Counted from the stretch's first letter, positions 41,759-55,753 are shown. The stretch is DNA of 64,000 bases from Allium sativum (GCA_030737875.1 CM060912.1:460850310-460914309), one strand, 5' to 3'. A program made the numbers and translations. The notes: generated by a model from the letters alone, not told the origin.

Positions 41759-44700
41759 TGCAACAACCCGGAAATGCGAGCCAGTTTAAATTTTTATTTT
41801 GGCAATTTTAATGAAGTTTGAACATTTAAAATGAATTATTTTAAATAATATCGACGAGAAATTTATTTTGAATAGAGTTCGAACGTATATATTTATATAC
41901 GTCGTCGTTAGAATATAAATATTTATTTATATATATAAAAGGAATTGAAAATGGCGCGGTAGTTCGATAATTCGATTTCAAACTTCAATTGAATGCACCG
42001 GGTGCAAAACAAACTGGATTTTAGCGAAGCCAAAAATAATAGAATCTAATTGAGAATATCTTTCCAGTGAATCCGAAAAATTGAAATTTCATAGCGGGAA
42101 TCAAAAGATATGCCCAGTTGAAAATTCACAATAGTCGCTATGGAATTTCGGCCCTTAAAAATAACAATTTTGCAAACGACCTCGGATTTCGACGAAACCA
42201 CTTTTGTTGGATCCGTGGTGTCAAATTATTGCTAGGTTTCAAATTTCATAATTTTTCGAATCAATATGTGAGCGTGGCAAAGGAAAACGCGTTTGACCAG
42301 TTTCAGTTGATTTTAATCGACTGGAAAATGGCCATTTTTCAAACGGTCTCAGAATTCGACGAAACTAGTTTCGTTAGGACTGTATTGTCAATACGAAGCT
42401 AGAAAATATTTTTCTGGAATTTTTTGAGTTAGTATGTGGCCCTGGTAATTTGAAATGTACGTTTAAAATTTAGTATAATGATTTAAAATGAAAATTCAAC
42501 GGAAACTGATCGTAACGATCGAATTGGCCTTCGTGACATAACCCATTGTGTTCGGAATGGGGGTAATTAGCTAGGGACGACAGTCGGTGGGTTCGATTTC
42601 GAGTTCGAAATAAAAGTCAACTTAAATGGAAAATAATAAAATAATAATCTATATAAAAAACGCCTCAACTCTTACTCTATCTCCCTCTCCCTTCACTCTC
42701 CTTCTTCCCCGTCGGCTTCATTTGAGAGAGAAAAATGCGGAAAACCGCACAGCCCCAGCCACGACATTCGTGCCCCATCCCTTGGCCGCTGCTCCGCCGC
42801 CACAGGCGCCTCCTCCGCCCTAGCGTCTCCTACCTCCTCCTCCCCTTTATTTTCCCTAAACCGAAAAACCCTAAGGCCCCCACCCACATCGAAACCCTCC
42901 AAGCACTCCTTCCTAGCTCCTACTCCGCCTGAGCGCCGGCTCCGACCCTCCCCTCCGACCATCCCCGGCTGCCATCTCCGCCAAAGATCAGATTTTTAAG
43001 AAAAATGGTGAGCTTTTCTTGTTTAATCAATATAATTTGAATGCTTAGTTAAATTCAGTTTATTTATATGAAGGTTTATACTTTTATTATAATAAAGTCT
43101 AGATTTTTAATTTAGTAAAATTAGATTTTAATGAAGAAAAAGATTAGGTCTTTAAAGAAGAAAAGATTTTTTTTTATATATATAAAGATAAGATTTTTGT
43201 TAGTATAAAGATATGATTTTTAATTCATATCATGATAGATAAAGTTAGGATTTTTCATCATAAAAAGCTCTGATTCTTCATTATATTAGGTGATGATCTA
43301 TTTTACAACATAAAGACGTGATTTTTATTTTATAGAAACCATAAAAATATAATTTTTATACTAGTGGCGTAATAAAAATATGGTTTTTTGTTAAAGTAGA
43401 AATATAATTTTTTATATAGTTATGATAATAAAAATCCAATCTTTATATAAGAAGTAGAAGTATAAAAATATAATTTTTATATAGAAAGAAGCGTTGTAAA
43501 TATATGAAGTGAAATAAAAATATGAACTTTATTTAATCGTGAAGTAAAGAGAATATAAAAATGTGATTTTTATGAATGTAGTGAATACGGGCAACGAAAG
43601 TGACAAAAGAAGAAAAGGTGAAGATTTCCTACATAAGAAGGGTCGCGGAGCTGGATTTAGCTTGGGTGAGAACTCTCACTTTAAATTTTCTTTCCTAGTT
43701 AGAAATATATACTAGGACGCAGATGGTGTTTAGTAGCACCCGACACCATCGTCCACAGACCATGGACTTGTTTGTTTGGTTGTTTGGTGATTGATTAGAA
43801 TATTAGTTGGAATTTTGTGTTGTGAATAATGAAATGGATTTGATTGATATGTGTATGGCATGGGCCATCACTAGACCGGGGATAAGGCTAGGCCTTGTCC
43901 CGTTTCTAGTATCGTGCCGTTATGCCGCCGAAATTTTCTAAAATAAGTTAGAAAAATAAAAATATCATTTTATTGTGTAAATGAATTGAATAGAAATTCA
44001 TGTGTTGAAATAAATATTTTATCATTAAAAATATAATTTTTAACGTGTGTGTGAATAAAATAAAATATTCATTTACAAACCAGAGGGTTTGTTTATGTAC
44101 ACTGATTTGACTGATATTGATTGGAACGATAAATTTTACACATCGCCCAACTGCACAAATAATATTCAGTGTTTGTTGATGTGAAACCCCACACGGGTAT
44201 TGGGATGATATTTAAAGTACACTAGTCCCAATTGTATAGTTGTTTGTCGATCGATAGGTTGATAGACAGTTGTGTTGTGCACTTTGGATGATGATTGATT
44301 ATTTATTGTTGCTATTATATACATGTGTTGGGTGGAATCCATATAATTAACATTATATGGTAATTGATTGGGCCTCATTCCAATTTAGAAAAGTAAGAAT
44401 AAAAAAAAAAATATATGCATGTGTTGAAAAGAAATATATATTCATGTGTTGAAAAGAAATATATATCCATGTGTGGAAAAGAAATATATATTTATGTGTT
44501 GAAAAATATATGTATATTCATGTGTTGAAGAAAATATTCATTTGTTGAATAAAATAACAAAGTTATTGAAATATATAAAGCCGTGTTGATTAGATTTGCG
44601 CCATTTTGACGTGAACGATATTTATATTGATTTTATTCGAATATCGAAAAGGAAGTGATTTCAAAATATAACGTTTTGAAAATATATATATCGATGATAT

Positions 44701-47700
44701 GGAATATTCAATTTTGATTTGAAATTGAATATGAAGTTGAAATCGTTTCGAAAACAAATTTAAAACTATTTATAAAATACATTTTAAAAATGAAATCGAC
44801 GAAATATATAATATATATATATATAATATATATATATAATGGCCTGAATAGAACGCGCCGCGCTGCGGCAGTTCAAGAATTTCGACCATTGACTTCGAAT
44901 TGATGTTGCGGGAGATCCGGCCGTCGGATTCTCCTAAAACCGGAACCGTTGAGTTCGTATCGAAAAGAGATTTCCAATGAATATTAGAAATTAGAAATCT
45001 AACGGTTGGATTTGGAATTATGTCTAAATCAAATTTGAAAAAGTTCGCTGTAAGTGTAGTTCCATGGCCGTTGATGGAAATCGACTGTACGGGCCTTGAT
45101 AAAATTATTTAAAATAGTGATAATTTGTGTAAAATCATAATAAATGATTTGGGAAGAATCGGGATGAAAAACTCCATATTTGAAAAGATAAAAATAAATT
45201 TTTATCGCAATGAACTAGTTTTGAACTAGAATTATAATTCTATTTATTTTCAAAATAAATAAAGTGGATTTGAAATGGTTTTGAAAATAACTAGAATTTC
45301 CAATAATTGAATTGGAAGGGACGTGAATCGAAATTATCTTCGGAATATTTCGATGTTGGATTTCGTGATTATACAGATATGGTTGTGGAAATTTGAAAGA
45401 TATATTTATATCGTTATTTCCAATACGATATTTGTTGGTCATAAAATTTGATATTGAATATAAGCCGATATATTTTCTATTCAGAGCCTTGTATTTATTA
45501 TCAAATGTGATTTGGGTTTGTCGTGAATGGTGTCTTCATTAACACCGTTCTTAAACCCAGTTGAGAAAAAGATTAAATCTTTTTATTTATATTTAATGAA
45601 GTGTGCCAATTAAATAATATTTAATTGGAATTGAATTTGAATTAATTTTTGGGTTTATCGTGAACGGTGTTTTAAATAAAACTTGTTCTTTAACCCGACA
45701 ATTAATGGAAGGTGATTTTGGGTTTATAGTGAACCGTGTTTTAATGACTTTGGTTCTTTAACCCGGTTAAAGATAGGATATTGATTTCTGTGAAGATTAA
45801 AACTAACTGGAGTTTTAATGAATCTTTAATTAGATTGAAATAATCGAGAATGGAGTATCACCAGTTTTTCTCCAGGAGATAGTTAAATCTTTAATTAGAT
45901 TTGAACGTGAAATGGTAATTGAATTTACCGATAACACCGTGGTGTTAGATATGAAGTATTACCAGTTTTACTTCATGGGATGAATAGGTTGGGATTGGGA
46001 AATAAAATAAATGATTACTTCGGTTTGATTCGCTAATCCCGACTAGTTTGAATTGATATTCAAAGATGATTAAAGAATAAATTTAAAGAATTTATCTTTG
46101 ATAAAATTAATGGGAACCTTTCCCAAAGTATAAGAATATTTGAATAAAAGAATATTCTGAATTGGAAGGAGGCGTATGTTGTGTTTGTGTAACACTTGTT
46201 TATTATATACGCGAGTTATTCAGGAAGACCGGGTTTATCCCATTCTGAATAACTGATCCGACGTGGTGTCGAGAATGAAGACGGTGGTTGAAGACCGGAG
46301 GTCTTCACGTCGTTTGGATAATTACTGATGATCTTGATTGGGCCGTACACCCAAAAGGAGGTAATCAGTTGGTGATCGTCCAGACGTACTCGGAGATCGA
46401 TGGATATGCGGGGTACTAGGTGCCTCCGGTTTCGTTCGGACCCAGAACGAACTTGTAAATGGACTGTGTGTCTGACATTGGATTTTAGTCTGTGTGATTG
46501 ATTTCTATTAAATATATATCTGTTTGGCGGCAGAGAATTTATTCTCTTGCTTAACACCCATCTCTGAGACGTACGAGCTCAGGGGTTATATATTGATGGA
46601 TATCAAACGCATGGAGTGAATTGCCTGTGTGGCATACCTAAGTGGCAAATGATCAAGGCTTCTATTGAAAAGCAAAGTCTTGTGGTTGTTGATCAAAGCA
46701 CGGCTTGTGTGGCATAGCTTTGTGTAACGTGAATTCGCGAGCCTCACACCCCGGTTGTGAACCAAAAACGGGAGAGGACCTCAGGGAGGGCATGCGTTTC
46801 CTTCTAGTTAGAAGTGGCGTCAGTGGTTTTACATGCCCTGACGAGTTTGATTTATGTGGTTGTTGCTGTTGCGAGGCGCCTCAGATATATCGGTGACTAT
46901 GTGAAGCCGATGGAGTCATTCGTTGGCTCATTGACTCCCTAAAGGGTGGGGAAACGCAGTGTTCAGGCATTTTAATCCACATCGGTGGACTGGCCCTGAC
47001 GATCCAAAGGTCACTCGAGCTCTGACCTGAGACACGGACTAGAGCGTCTCGAATCGGTTGAGGACTATCTTTTGCCTCGGTTCACAGATGGAAATCCAAT
47101 TTTCAAATACGTGACTTTGCGGTTTTGATTGTAGAGCCTAGTATGGCGACATGATATATGGTACCCATGCCGTCTATGATTGATATTTATGATTTGAAGT
47201 TGTTTTATACACTATACACTTATAATAGTATCAAATGGTTTGTTTTAAACGTACTAAGCATGTTTGGCTATTATAAGGGAAAACCCTATCCCCCGGCTTG
47301 CGTTGCATTGTGTGATATGACCTGGGTCTTATAATAGCTTCATTTTTCCAAAAAGCATTGTGCTATTTTGTTATTTGCACTGGTATTCTTGGGAGGAAAC
47401 CCGTTCCGTGTTATACGGCGTGGTCCCTTGATATATCTGATTTAAAGTAAAGTTTTAAATAACTGTTTTAGTTCTCACACCAGTCCCATGACTGACCTGG
47501 AGTTTATTGTTTTAACCTGAACTCTGGGTGCCCTTATTTAGACACGGGCAGCTAGTAGTTTTGGTTTTGCAGATTTATATTCATAGGATCCTGGTTTACA
47601 GCTGGAACGATATCCGGAAAGCTTTGTATCCGTATATCTCCTTCTAGTTGTGTTTTGTATTATTTTCCGCTGCGATGTAATTTATTGTAATCTCTGATAT

Positions 47701-47856
47701 TTATCGAATGTATTTTATTCATTTATACTCTGTATATTCTTGTAATCTGATGAATTGTTGTAATATACAATGAAATGTTTTTCCGTCTGCGTTCTTTTGT
47801 GTATTGTTCTCGAAGTATCCGCTCTTTCCTTCACGGGGAAGTTACGGGTCCTTACA
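41759..47856 (+). repeat. A 3' LTR, 6098 bp
   Basis: Collinear with the 5' LTR over its full length. Its second U3 module keeps the 16-bp perfect palindrome ACGAAACTAGTTTCGT (42359-42374), which has one change in the 5' LTR. TATA at 42650, leader to 43007, donor GTGAGC at 43008. A (TA)n run lies near 44806-44838. Confidence 0.95.
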
Positions 47857-47861
47857 AATAG
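47857..47861. other. TSD of element A, right copy (AATAG)
   Basis: Matches 34642-34646 exactly. After it the interrupted TTCGAA/GAGTTAATC repeat array resumes. Confidence 0.95.
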
Positions 47862-50204
47862 AGTTAATCAAATAGAGCTAACTGATAAGGGTAAATCGAT
47901 TAGAGTTAATCGAATAGTGTTAATTGAATAGAGTTAATCGAATAGGGCTATTCGAAGAGTGATTATCAAATATAGTTTATTCGAAGGAAAGGTTTATCGA
48001 ATTGAGTTTATTCGAAAGAGAATTATACATTGAAATTTGATTATATTGAATGTTGGAAAGTAATATTTACTTTCCGGTTTTTAAACCAAGATTTATTTAT
48101 TTAATAAATCATTTAGTTATTTATTCAAATTAATGAATAAAAGTTATATTTGAAGTTAGATATTTCGAAAGTAGGAATTATAAAGTTATCGTTATAACTA
48201 ATGTTTTTATAAAAGAAGTGGATTCATAAATAGAATCCGTGAGGTTCGCAAGGAAGTTGTTAAAGGTTTAAAAAGATAAACTTTGACTATTTCGAAGTTA
48301 AAACGTCTCTCAGTTAAGGTCTGAGAGGTAATTATACCCCAACTTGATTGACTTCCTTCTTAACTAAGAAATAGTTAGGTTTGATAGTGGAGGTTGGTTA
48401 AGTGAATATTGTTAATGAAGGTAATGGTTTAAATTGGCATAGCGATGTTTTATTTAAACATCTGTTTAAATCCAAGGAATGAGTTTTAGAAACGTTTTCC
48501 AAATATAATCAGAGATATTTTCTAATCATAGAAAATGAAATGTTGGATGGTAAAGAATACTGGAATGACAGTGATACGTGGAAAGGAGATGGAAATGTTT
48601 TTCAATGATTAATAACGTATATTTTCTAAATTTAGAAAATAAGGATTTCTGTATATATACGGAAACAGGAAATGGAGAATGAATAAATTAATGGTAAATT
48701 AATTTAAGAGATGAATGATGAATGATGATTGATCGATATAATTTCCATCCGGAAATAATATCGTTGTTTGCACACGTGTTTTTCTTTGATAGTTAACTCA
48801 CCGACTATCGAAGTTTTTGACCATTTTTCCGTTGTCAAGACGGAGAGACCGGTTGGATTCTTATCCAAAGAACCACTCCGTATTGGCATAAGCATTGCGG
48901 AATCATATATGCCAAAGATAATTGAAGACATAGTAAAGTGCAAGGGCTGTTGTATAAGTCCTAGGTAGAGATTGCCTAGGATGGATGTGCGGAATAGTGC
49001 CTTCGGTTTGTCCAGTCCCAGGACAACTTGAATGGACGAATGTCTGACAGAGTATATCTGGTAGATCATGTAAGTTGATCATTCAAACGTATTTACGTTG
49101 GTGGTGAAGGAATTCATTTCTCCTAGCTTATACCCATGGTATTTTTTGGGAAATCAATTTGTGATTTGACGGGTATGACGATGTGGCATTCGAAGTAAAT
49201 GGAGGAGTGATCTGTTAAAAGATACGTTTTGACCTCGAGCCTCATCAACTGGGAAATGACAAAAATCGGGCGGGCAGCATGGCTAAGTGGTTCATAACCA
49301 AGTAGGATTTATTGTCACCATCTAGAGAATATTCATATTTGTTACTTCTTTCAATCTGTATCTCCCGGGAATGGATATGTTGGTTTACCAACTGTAAGGT
49401 GACAATATATTCGATACACTCAAGCGAAATGAGTGGTTGGTCATGTGTGGCTGAGTTGCAAGATGTTCTTGTTGAACTCCAGTGTATCGCTTCTAGAGTA
49501 CACTGAGCGAAAGGTGGATCAATACCTTGTCACGGTTGGAATCCATTCCCCAAATAAGAGCCCGCGGTTTTGATTGTATATTATATATGTAGAACGTTAG
49601 ATGCATGCGTTTCTACTAGTTTGGTATTACTTATGTTAGACATTATTATAATGTCAGAATTTGAGTTTATGATTTCCCTTTGTATATTGTATATTATATA
49701 TGTGGATCGGCCTTATGATTTCCCTTTGTTTCAAAAGGATTTTGAAAGTTAAATCAAAAAATTTGAGTTTACTCACATCAGTCACATGACTGACCCGGAG
49801 TTTATTTTGTTTTGTTTTCCATAAACTCTTGGATGCCTTATTTTGTACGGGCAGTCAAGTAGTCAAGATTTACAAATACTCGAAGAGCTGGAGCAAGAGG
49901 CTTCAGAATTATATAGCTATGGTTTTTCCTCTGTGTTGTAAGTGCTGTACTTTGGAAATGATATGTATATTCAAGTACAGATTTATATTTCAAAGTTATG
50001 TTATGAAATATATTTATTCGTTCCGCTGTGAGATTCCTGTTTACTCTGATGTTGTATGTTCTTCTTCTTCTATTCTAAGTTTCTATCTTATCCATCCTCA
50101 CCCTCTAATTTCTTTCATGGACTATCCGGAATTTCCGATGCTTGATTAGTCGACACGGTGTTATATGTCGATAACCATGATTGCAGAAATTCCGGGTCGT
50201 TACA
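47862..50204 (+). mobile_element. Solo LTR E, right part
   Basis: Continues the interrupted array, then aligns with the 3' third of the A LTR: GCGGTTTTGATTGTATATTA (49565), CATGACTGACCCGGAGTTTATT (about 49790) and the closing CCGGGTCGTTACA at 50204. There is no interior, so E is a solo LTR of about 6136 bp once A is removed. Confidence 0.85.
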
Positions 50205-52290
50205 TATTGTAAGCGATCCATTACGAAAAATCCTATTGTTTCTCTCTAGCCATATCGATGAAACAATGCACTTTAATAGTTTCAACAAAGCTTTAGATCG
50301 AAGATTCTTCCACCTTGTAGCTTTAAAGACATTATACCATTCATTCATACTCACTTTTGAGGATTTATGATAACCACCAACAGCAAGTAGCCTATTCCAT
50401 ATCTGATGCACATATTTACATTCAAAGTAGATATGAATATTAGATTCTACCTCACAATTATGTAACAAACACAGATTGTCATGTGTAATGCCCATTGAGC
50501 ACAACTTATCTTTTTTGTTAATGGCATTAGCCATTACTTTCCAAAGGAGTAGATTTTCCTTTGTAGAAGTGCCAATATTCCAAATACGCGATGCCTAGGG
50601 GAAAGTTTCCTTCTCATCGTTAAGCCGATTGTAAACATGGTTAATTGAGTGATTTTTCCCATTCCACATTAAAGCATCATCCTCTACTAATCTAGGATTG
50701 ACCACTATGTCATTCCAAAGATTTCTAAGCATAGTTGAACTTGAATACAGTAATTCAATTTGGCCTTCATGCACGTAATTATAAATAGTTGCATTACCTG
50801 GAATCCCTGAATTAACCTTTAGATTATAATCCACAACTTCTGATAGAATCAGACGTTGCCTTGCCCATTGATCAATTCAAAAATAAATCTATGATAAACT
50901 TCTTCCACTTTATTGTAAGAATGGAAAAAATCTCTTCTAAGCTTAAGAATTGCTCTCCAACTCCAGCTACACAAGGATGGTATTGGCATTGTCCAGAAAT
51001 TTTTATTACCTATCAAGTTTTGCTTTATCCATCTCGTCCATAGCCATTTATCATCAGTAAATAACTTTTGGTAATAGCATGAAATTGCATCCTTATTCCA
51101 TATGAAAATATTCATAATACCTAGCCCTCCATGGTTTTTATCTTCATAAAGCTTATTAAAGGATATTGGAATAATCTTCCTTGAAAACGGGTCTCCATGC
51201 CAAAGAAATTTATTGAGAGCACTTGTTATCATGGATAGAAGCTTCTTTGGTAAGGTAAAATGCCTACTCCAATATGTTGTGATAGAAATAACTACTGATT
51301 GCACAATCGTTAGCCTACCTACTTGAGATAATTTACAACTTGGCTATTGTTTAAGCTTGTCTATAATCTTTTCATAAAGAGGCATGCAATTTTGCTTAGA
51401 AATTTGAGAGCTAATAAGAGGGATACCCAAATAGAATGAGTTTGTGGACAATTTCAACAAACCATAAAAATTAATAATCTCCTCCTTATTAGCCTGTGAG
51501 AGACTAGCTATCAGAATATGTGATTTCTTCCAATTAATTTGCAAATCAATTAGAGCAAAATTGTCCAAAGTCGCAAGAATACATTGAATGTTAGAAATGG
51601 TTGGCTTTGTGAAAATTACTAGATCATCAGCAAATAGGAGATGAATAATTTGTGGCTCCTTGCAGCGAGGATGCAGTTCCAAATTACCATTTTCAACTTG
51701 CTGAATTAAAAGTGAGTTTAGCAATTCCATAACTATGATGAACATGTACGCAGAAATGGGATCACCCTGTCTCGCCCCTTTTTCCCTTGATGAAGCCATG
51801 TAGACTACCATTTCTTGCAATTGAGTAACTTGGTGAAGAAATGCTCGTGTAAATCCATGATAAGAAAGGCATTGGAAAATTCATGCGTGATAAAACTGCT
51901 AGAATGGCATGCCAAGAAACTGAATCAAAGGCCTTTTGAATATCAAACTTAATCATGCATCTAGGAGAGATAGATTTCCTGTTGTAACCACACAGTAATT
52001 CATGAGTTATGAGCAGATTATCACTTATGGATCTTCCATTCACAAAAACTGATTGATTTGGTAAAATAATGGATGGAAGAATTTGCTGAAGTCTATTTGC
52101 AATCACTTTTGAAATTACTTTGTAAACTATGTTACAACAGGAGATAGGTCTGAAATCCGACACTAACTCTGGACTATCAACTTTAGCAATCAGTGCTATA
52201 GAAGTTAAAGCTAGGTTAACTGGTAGTTTACTGTGTAGGAAAAAATGCTTAATTCCATTAATCAAATCTTCACCAATAAAATTCAAACAT
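50205..52290 (-). pseudogene. L1-type LINE ORF2: reverse transcriptase and zinc-binding domain, 5'-truncated
   Basis: Non-LTR retrotransposon RT read on the minus strand. First block (52286 downward): VSDFRPISCCNIVYKVISKV, NQSVFVNGRSISDNLLITHE, and CMIKFDIQKAFDSVSW with the catalytic Asp at about 51943. A frameshift near 51800 then leads to GARQGDPISAYMFIIVMELL and LLFADDLVIF, the FADD catalytic box at about 51623-51634. A TAG near 51342 and a shift near 50845 follow, then the C-terminal zinc-binding region (CLLHNCEVESNIHIYFECKY). The endonuclease and start of RT are missing, the usual 5' truncation. TATTG at 50205-50209 is E's target duplication; the tail is at 30560-30853. Confidence 0.92.
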
Positions 52291-52435
52291 ACAATGTATT
52301 TACTAGTAATAATGTAGTTTCTAGTAATAATGTATTTACTAGTAATAATGTATTTACTAGTAATAATATTCCAACATATTCACTAATAATACTCTTACAA
52401 TTGAAATACATATAATGTATTTACTAGTAATAATG
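52289..52435. repeat. 18-bp tandem repeat at the LINE 5' end
   Basis: AATGTATTTACTAGTAAT recurs about five times, with one displaced copy at about 52415. Begins where recognisable LINE sequence ends. Confidence 0.8.
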
Positions 52436-53381
52436 TGATAATGGATCGAAAATGAGAATCCAAAGATGGTTTATTATTTATTGTGACAATGTTTGTCACA
52501 CTGGGGGGAGGAAAAAAGGATAAAAGTTCAAGTTGATCATTGGTGTTAAATATTTGCTAACATATAGAATTATGCAAAGTATTAAGTAACTTGCATAAAT
52601 TATCAGTTATGTCCCTAATATAATTTCTTCAATATAGATTTGAATCCCTGAAGGATCAAAATGTGTAAATCACAGCTGAGAAGTGGTATAAAAGCCAGTT
52701 CAAAATATTTTTGAAGTAAGTCATAAAGATGCCAAATAAAGAATGTGATTGTTCTTGAAGAAACACTTAAGAGTGCTTTGAAACAAACCCATGACATTAT
52801 TTATCAATAACCCTAGAAGTTGTTTAGGTACCTAAAACATTATAAGTTTTGAGATCTCAATAAACATGTATAGAACTGACAAGAAATAATCATCGATGAT
52901 ATATTAATAAATAATAAATCGCTTATACTTATAAACGGATTAAAAATCCCATATTAAAGAGAGACATGATTGGTCATCATGAAATTCTCCCAAATAAGGA
53001 ATATGGACCTGTAGTCCATAAGATAAAATTAGAAATATATAAAATGATAAAAGCATACTAAAGTTACTGAAGAACCATGCAGTGTCAAGAACATGATATG
53101 TTCCATGAGCATTGCACTTTCAGATGTGATTGAATCGGTTAAATTTGTGAAAGTATTTAAAACGCTTACAATTCCCTGAAGGTGTAAACGATGAAAGTTT
53201 ACAAATTCCAGAAGAATTTAAACAAATTTGGTAGTGATAAAGAATGAAAAGAACTAGAATTGTAGATTACAATATTCTTTTAAGTATTTCTGTGATGAAA
53301 ATCTTGATATAATTCATGATGAGTAGATCTCTTCCTACTTTCAAGAATTGTTGTAATGATACACTTAAAATCCATTTAAGT
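52436..53381. other. Unassigned AT-rich stretch
   Basis: No gene recognised. GGACCTGTAGTCCATAAGAT and similar phrases suggest decayed transposon sequence, but I could not assign a family. Confidence 0.3.
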
Positions 53382-54371
53382 TGTAACGAACCAGGATTTT
53401 CCAACTTTCTAAATATATGAAATTTATTTGAATTGATATTAAGGAAATTTATATTTGGTTAAAATTTGAATTTAGTCTGTTTTAAGTTTGTTTAATGAAT
53501 GTTATTGGTATTGTAAACTAGTTGTTTAAAAATTGTAAACCTTGATGCTATTTTATTTGATAAGTCATAAACTAATTTATTTTATTTGTTTTGAATTTTA
53601 TTTAATTTAATCATCTTTGTATATAAAGTTGTTTTGTAAAATTTTAGCATTGCTGTATTTTTTAAAGAAATTATTGAAATATTGTTAAGAGATCATAATT
53701 TGATTTTCTTTATTTATTTATTCAAACTTGAGGATTTTGGTTTAAATTAAAAAAAATTGTGTTTAGCTTTGTTTAAAAAATAGGTGTGAAAAAATGTTCA
53801 AATACAATATTTTTGTTTATATACTTTGCATACACTTAAAATATATTGGTTTATTTGTTTTTACACTTGTTATTTTGTGCTGAATTTTACAACACATGTC
53901 TGTTTACTTTATTGTTGTCTCCACGCGTGTCCCTCACTTTAATTTTCACCGTGCCTGTTACTTTTTAGTTTGCCCGTCCATTCCTTCCGTTTACTCTTTA
54001 TTTTCCTCCAAATCATTTTACCCCAAATCTGTTTCCACTCAAATCCATACCCCCTAGATCAGCCTTCACCTTATCCTTTTCCACTAGGCTTCCCCGCTCA
54101 GCCCTTCGGTTTCCATCGTCCACCTCCTTCGCCTCTCTCAAAACATGAACTGTCATCTTGTTGACCGAATCGAACCCACAACAGCTGTAACCCACCCAAG
54201 CCTCTGCACCATACACCGTCGTCTGAAGCCACCGCTTCGCTCCAGCCTCAAGCACCGCTGCTGACCAGTCGAAGTCATGACCCCAAAACCCACTACGATT
54301 ACTTCCCTTTGAAACTGCAGCCGAGCCCAACACCCTTGCCAGTAGTTTGCGCCAACCGCTTTGTTGTTCGT

Positions 54372-54383
54372 TTCAAGGTAAGT
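54372..54383 (+). promoter_or_regulatory. Candidate 5' splice site in D LTR
   Basis: TTCAAG|GTAAGTG, a near-perfect donor consensus, at the end of the GC-rich leader, as in A and B. Confidence 0.5.
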
Positions 54384-55697
54384 GTTCTTACGACTAAATT
54401 TATTTCAGATTGGTTACTTCGTTTTTTGCATTTTTAGCAAATACGGTTGTTGTGCGCTGATTTCTTTGATGGCTTGAGTTGGATTTTTCTGTGCTAGTTG
54501 TGGTGTGTTACTGATCTTCAGTAGTGAGATTTAAAATGTAATATATAGTTGTATAAGGGCTTCATTACGTGCTTGCTCCGGTTTTAGCAAGTGATATTGC
54601 TTACCATTTTGTAACTTCCTGTTAGCATACACGGTGATTTAAAGGAAATGGGTAAATAGTTAAAGACGGATTTGGTTTAGGAAACAAGGAACAACATTTA
54701 AGAAAAACTGTTGATTCCCCTTAAAACACTAGGAAATAGGAAAATGTGTTGACATCCTAGGTGTGACTCGGCTTACCACTGGAAACTAAATGATTAGCCT
54801 ATACATTGTTATTTTGTGTCTTACTGAGAAAAAGAATATGCCTTAAAGCTTTTGCTATTGATAAATAAACCACTTATATATATTATGCATGCATACCTTA
54901 TGGCACTTGAATTATGCCATTCGTGTTGTTGTCCATGCTGGAATACGTATATATAAATTGCATGTTCTGTTATGTGCCCATATATATATTTAATAGCCCT
55001 TTCTCATACGTGCTTTCCATCGTTCATGATTTTTTTTTTCAAAATTGAAAATAACTGCTGTTAACAAGAAGCAAAGCAAATATATTGCAAGAATAAGTAT
55101 TTAAAAGTTTAGTGTAATCAGCCATTGTCTTTTCTTCAATTTGTTTAAATTATCAGCAACACTCCTTTGTTCATTCAGGCAATTATTTAAGTTATTATGC
55201 TGCTTCTTTTAAGATGTTTAATATAAATTTTTGATTGCACTCATCCCCCTGTAAGAGACACATTTATTTATCGAGCATGTATTTCTCGATTTTTTTCTTT
55301 CTACATGTGTCATTATACACAATAGCCCATACTTAGGAGCAAATTTCCTTTTAAGTGAGTCCTACATGCTTTTACTTTATGTTCTCACGTCGCAAGTACC
55401 CTTAGCTAATGTACAGAGCATTCTGGGAACAACATTTGGCTTTATGACCAAGTAATACCCTCTTTTATGTGTATGAACCAGGAACATTTATGATTACCCA
55501 GTAAGTGAAATCCTTTTGTCTTAGTTGTGCTCCTTCATGCGTGAATTGCTCCATTTCCGATCATGCATGAGATATCCCAGTTGCACCCTATGTTATTGGT
55601 TAACATTTAATGTGTCCCGCCTGAAACTTGAGTTGTCACCAGTCCTGGTCTCATATAGTCCGAGTCTCGCTGTTTTTTATGCATACGTGCTATATTT

Positions 55698-55700
<3 letters not shown>

Positions 55701-55752
<52 letters not shown>
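55701..55752. repeat. (TA)n microsatellite
   Basis: About 26 TA dinucleotides in a row, inside the D LTR. It explains the repeated YIYIYI ORFs on both strands. Confidence 0.98.

Positions 55753-55753
<1 letters not shown>

Larger units (their letters stand above)
34647..47856 (+). mobile_element. Complete non-autonomous giant-LTR retrotransposon A
   Basis: 13,210 bp with two LTRs of about 6.07 and 6.10 kb and only 1044 bp between them. Both LTRs begin TG(T/C)AACAACCCGG and end GGGTCCTTACA; the TSD AATAG is perfect. A primer site, polypurine tract and conserved leader are present, but no gag, protease, RT or integrase. The LTRs look nearly identical apart from scattered substitutions and small indels, so insertion is fairly recent. 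The GGGACGAAAAGTTTTAAGTG tail before the 3' LTR is the type seen in chromoviruses such as T1 and suggests a chromovirus partner supplied the enzymes. Confidence 0.95.

Noticed and set aside
54013..54333. 106-codon minus-strand ORF in D's LTR
   Set aside because: Antisense to the CT-rich leader, no known motif, no related ORF in the sister LTRs.
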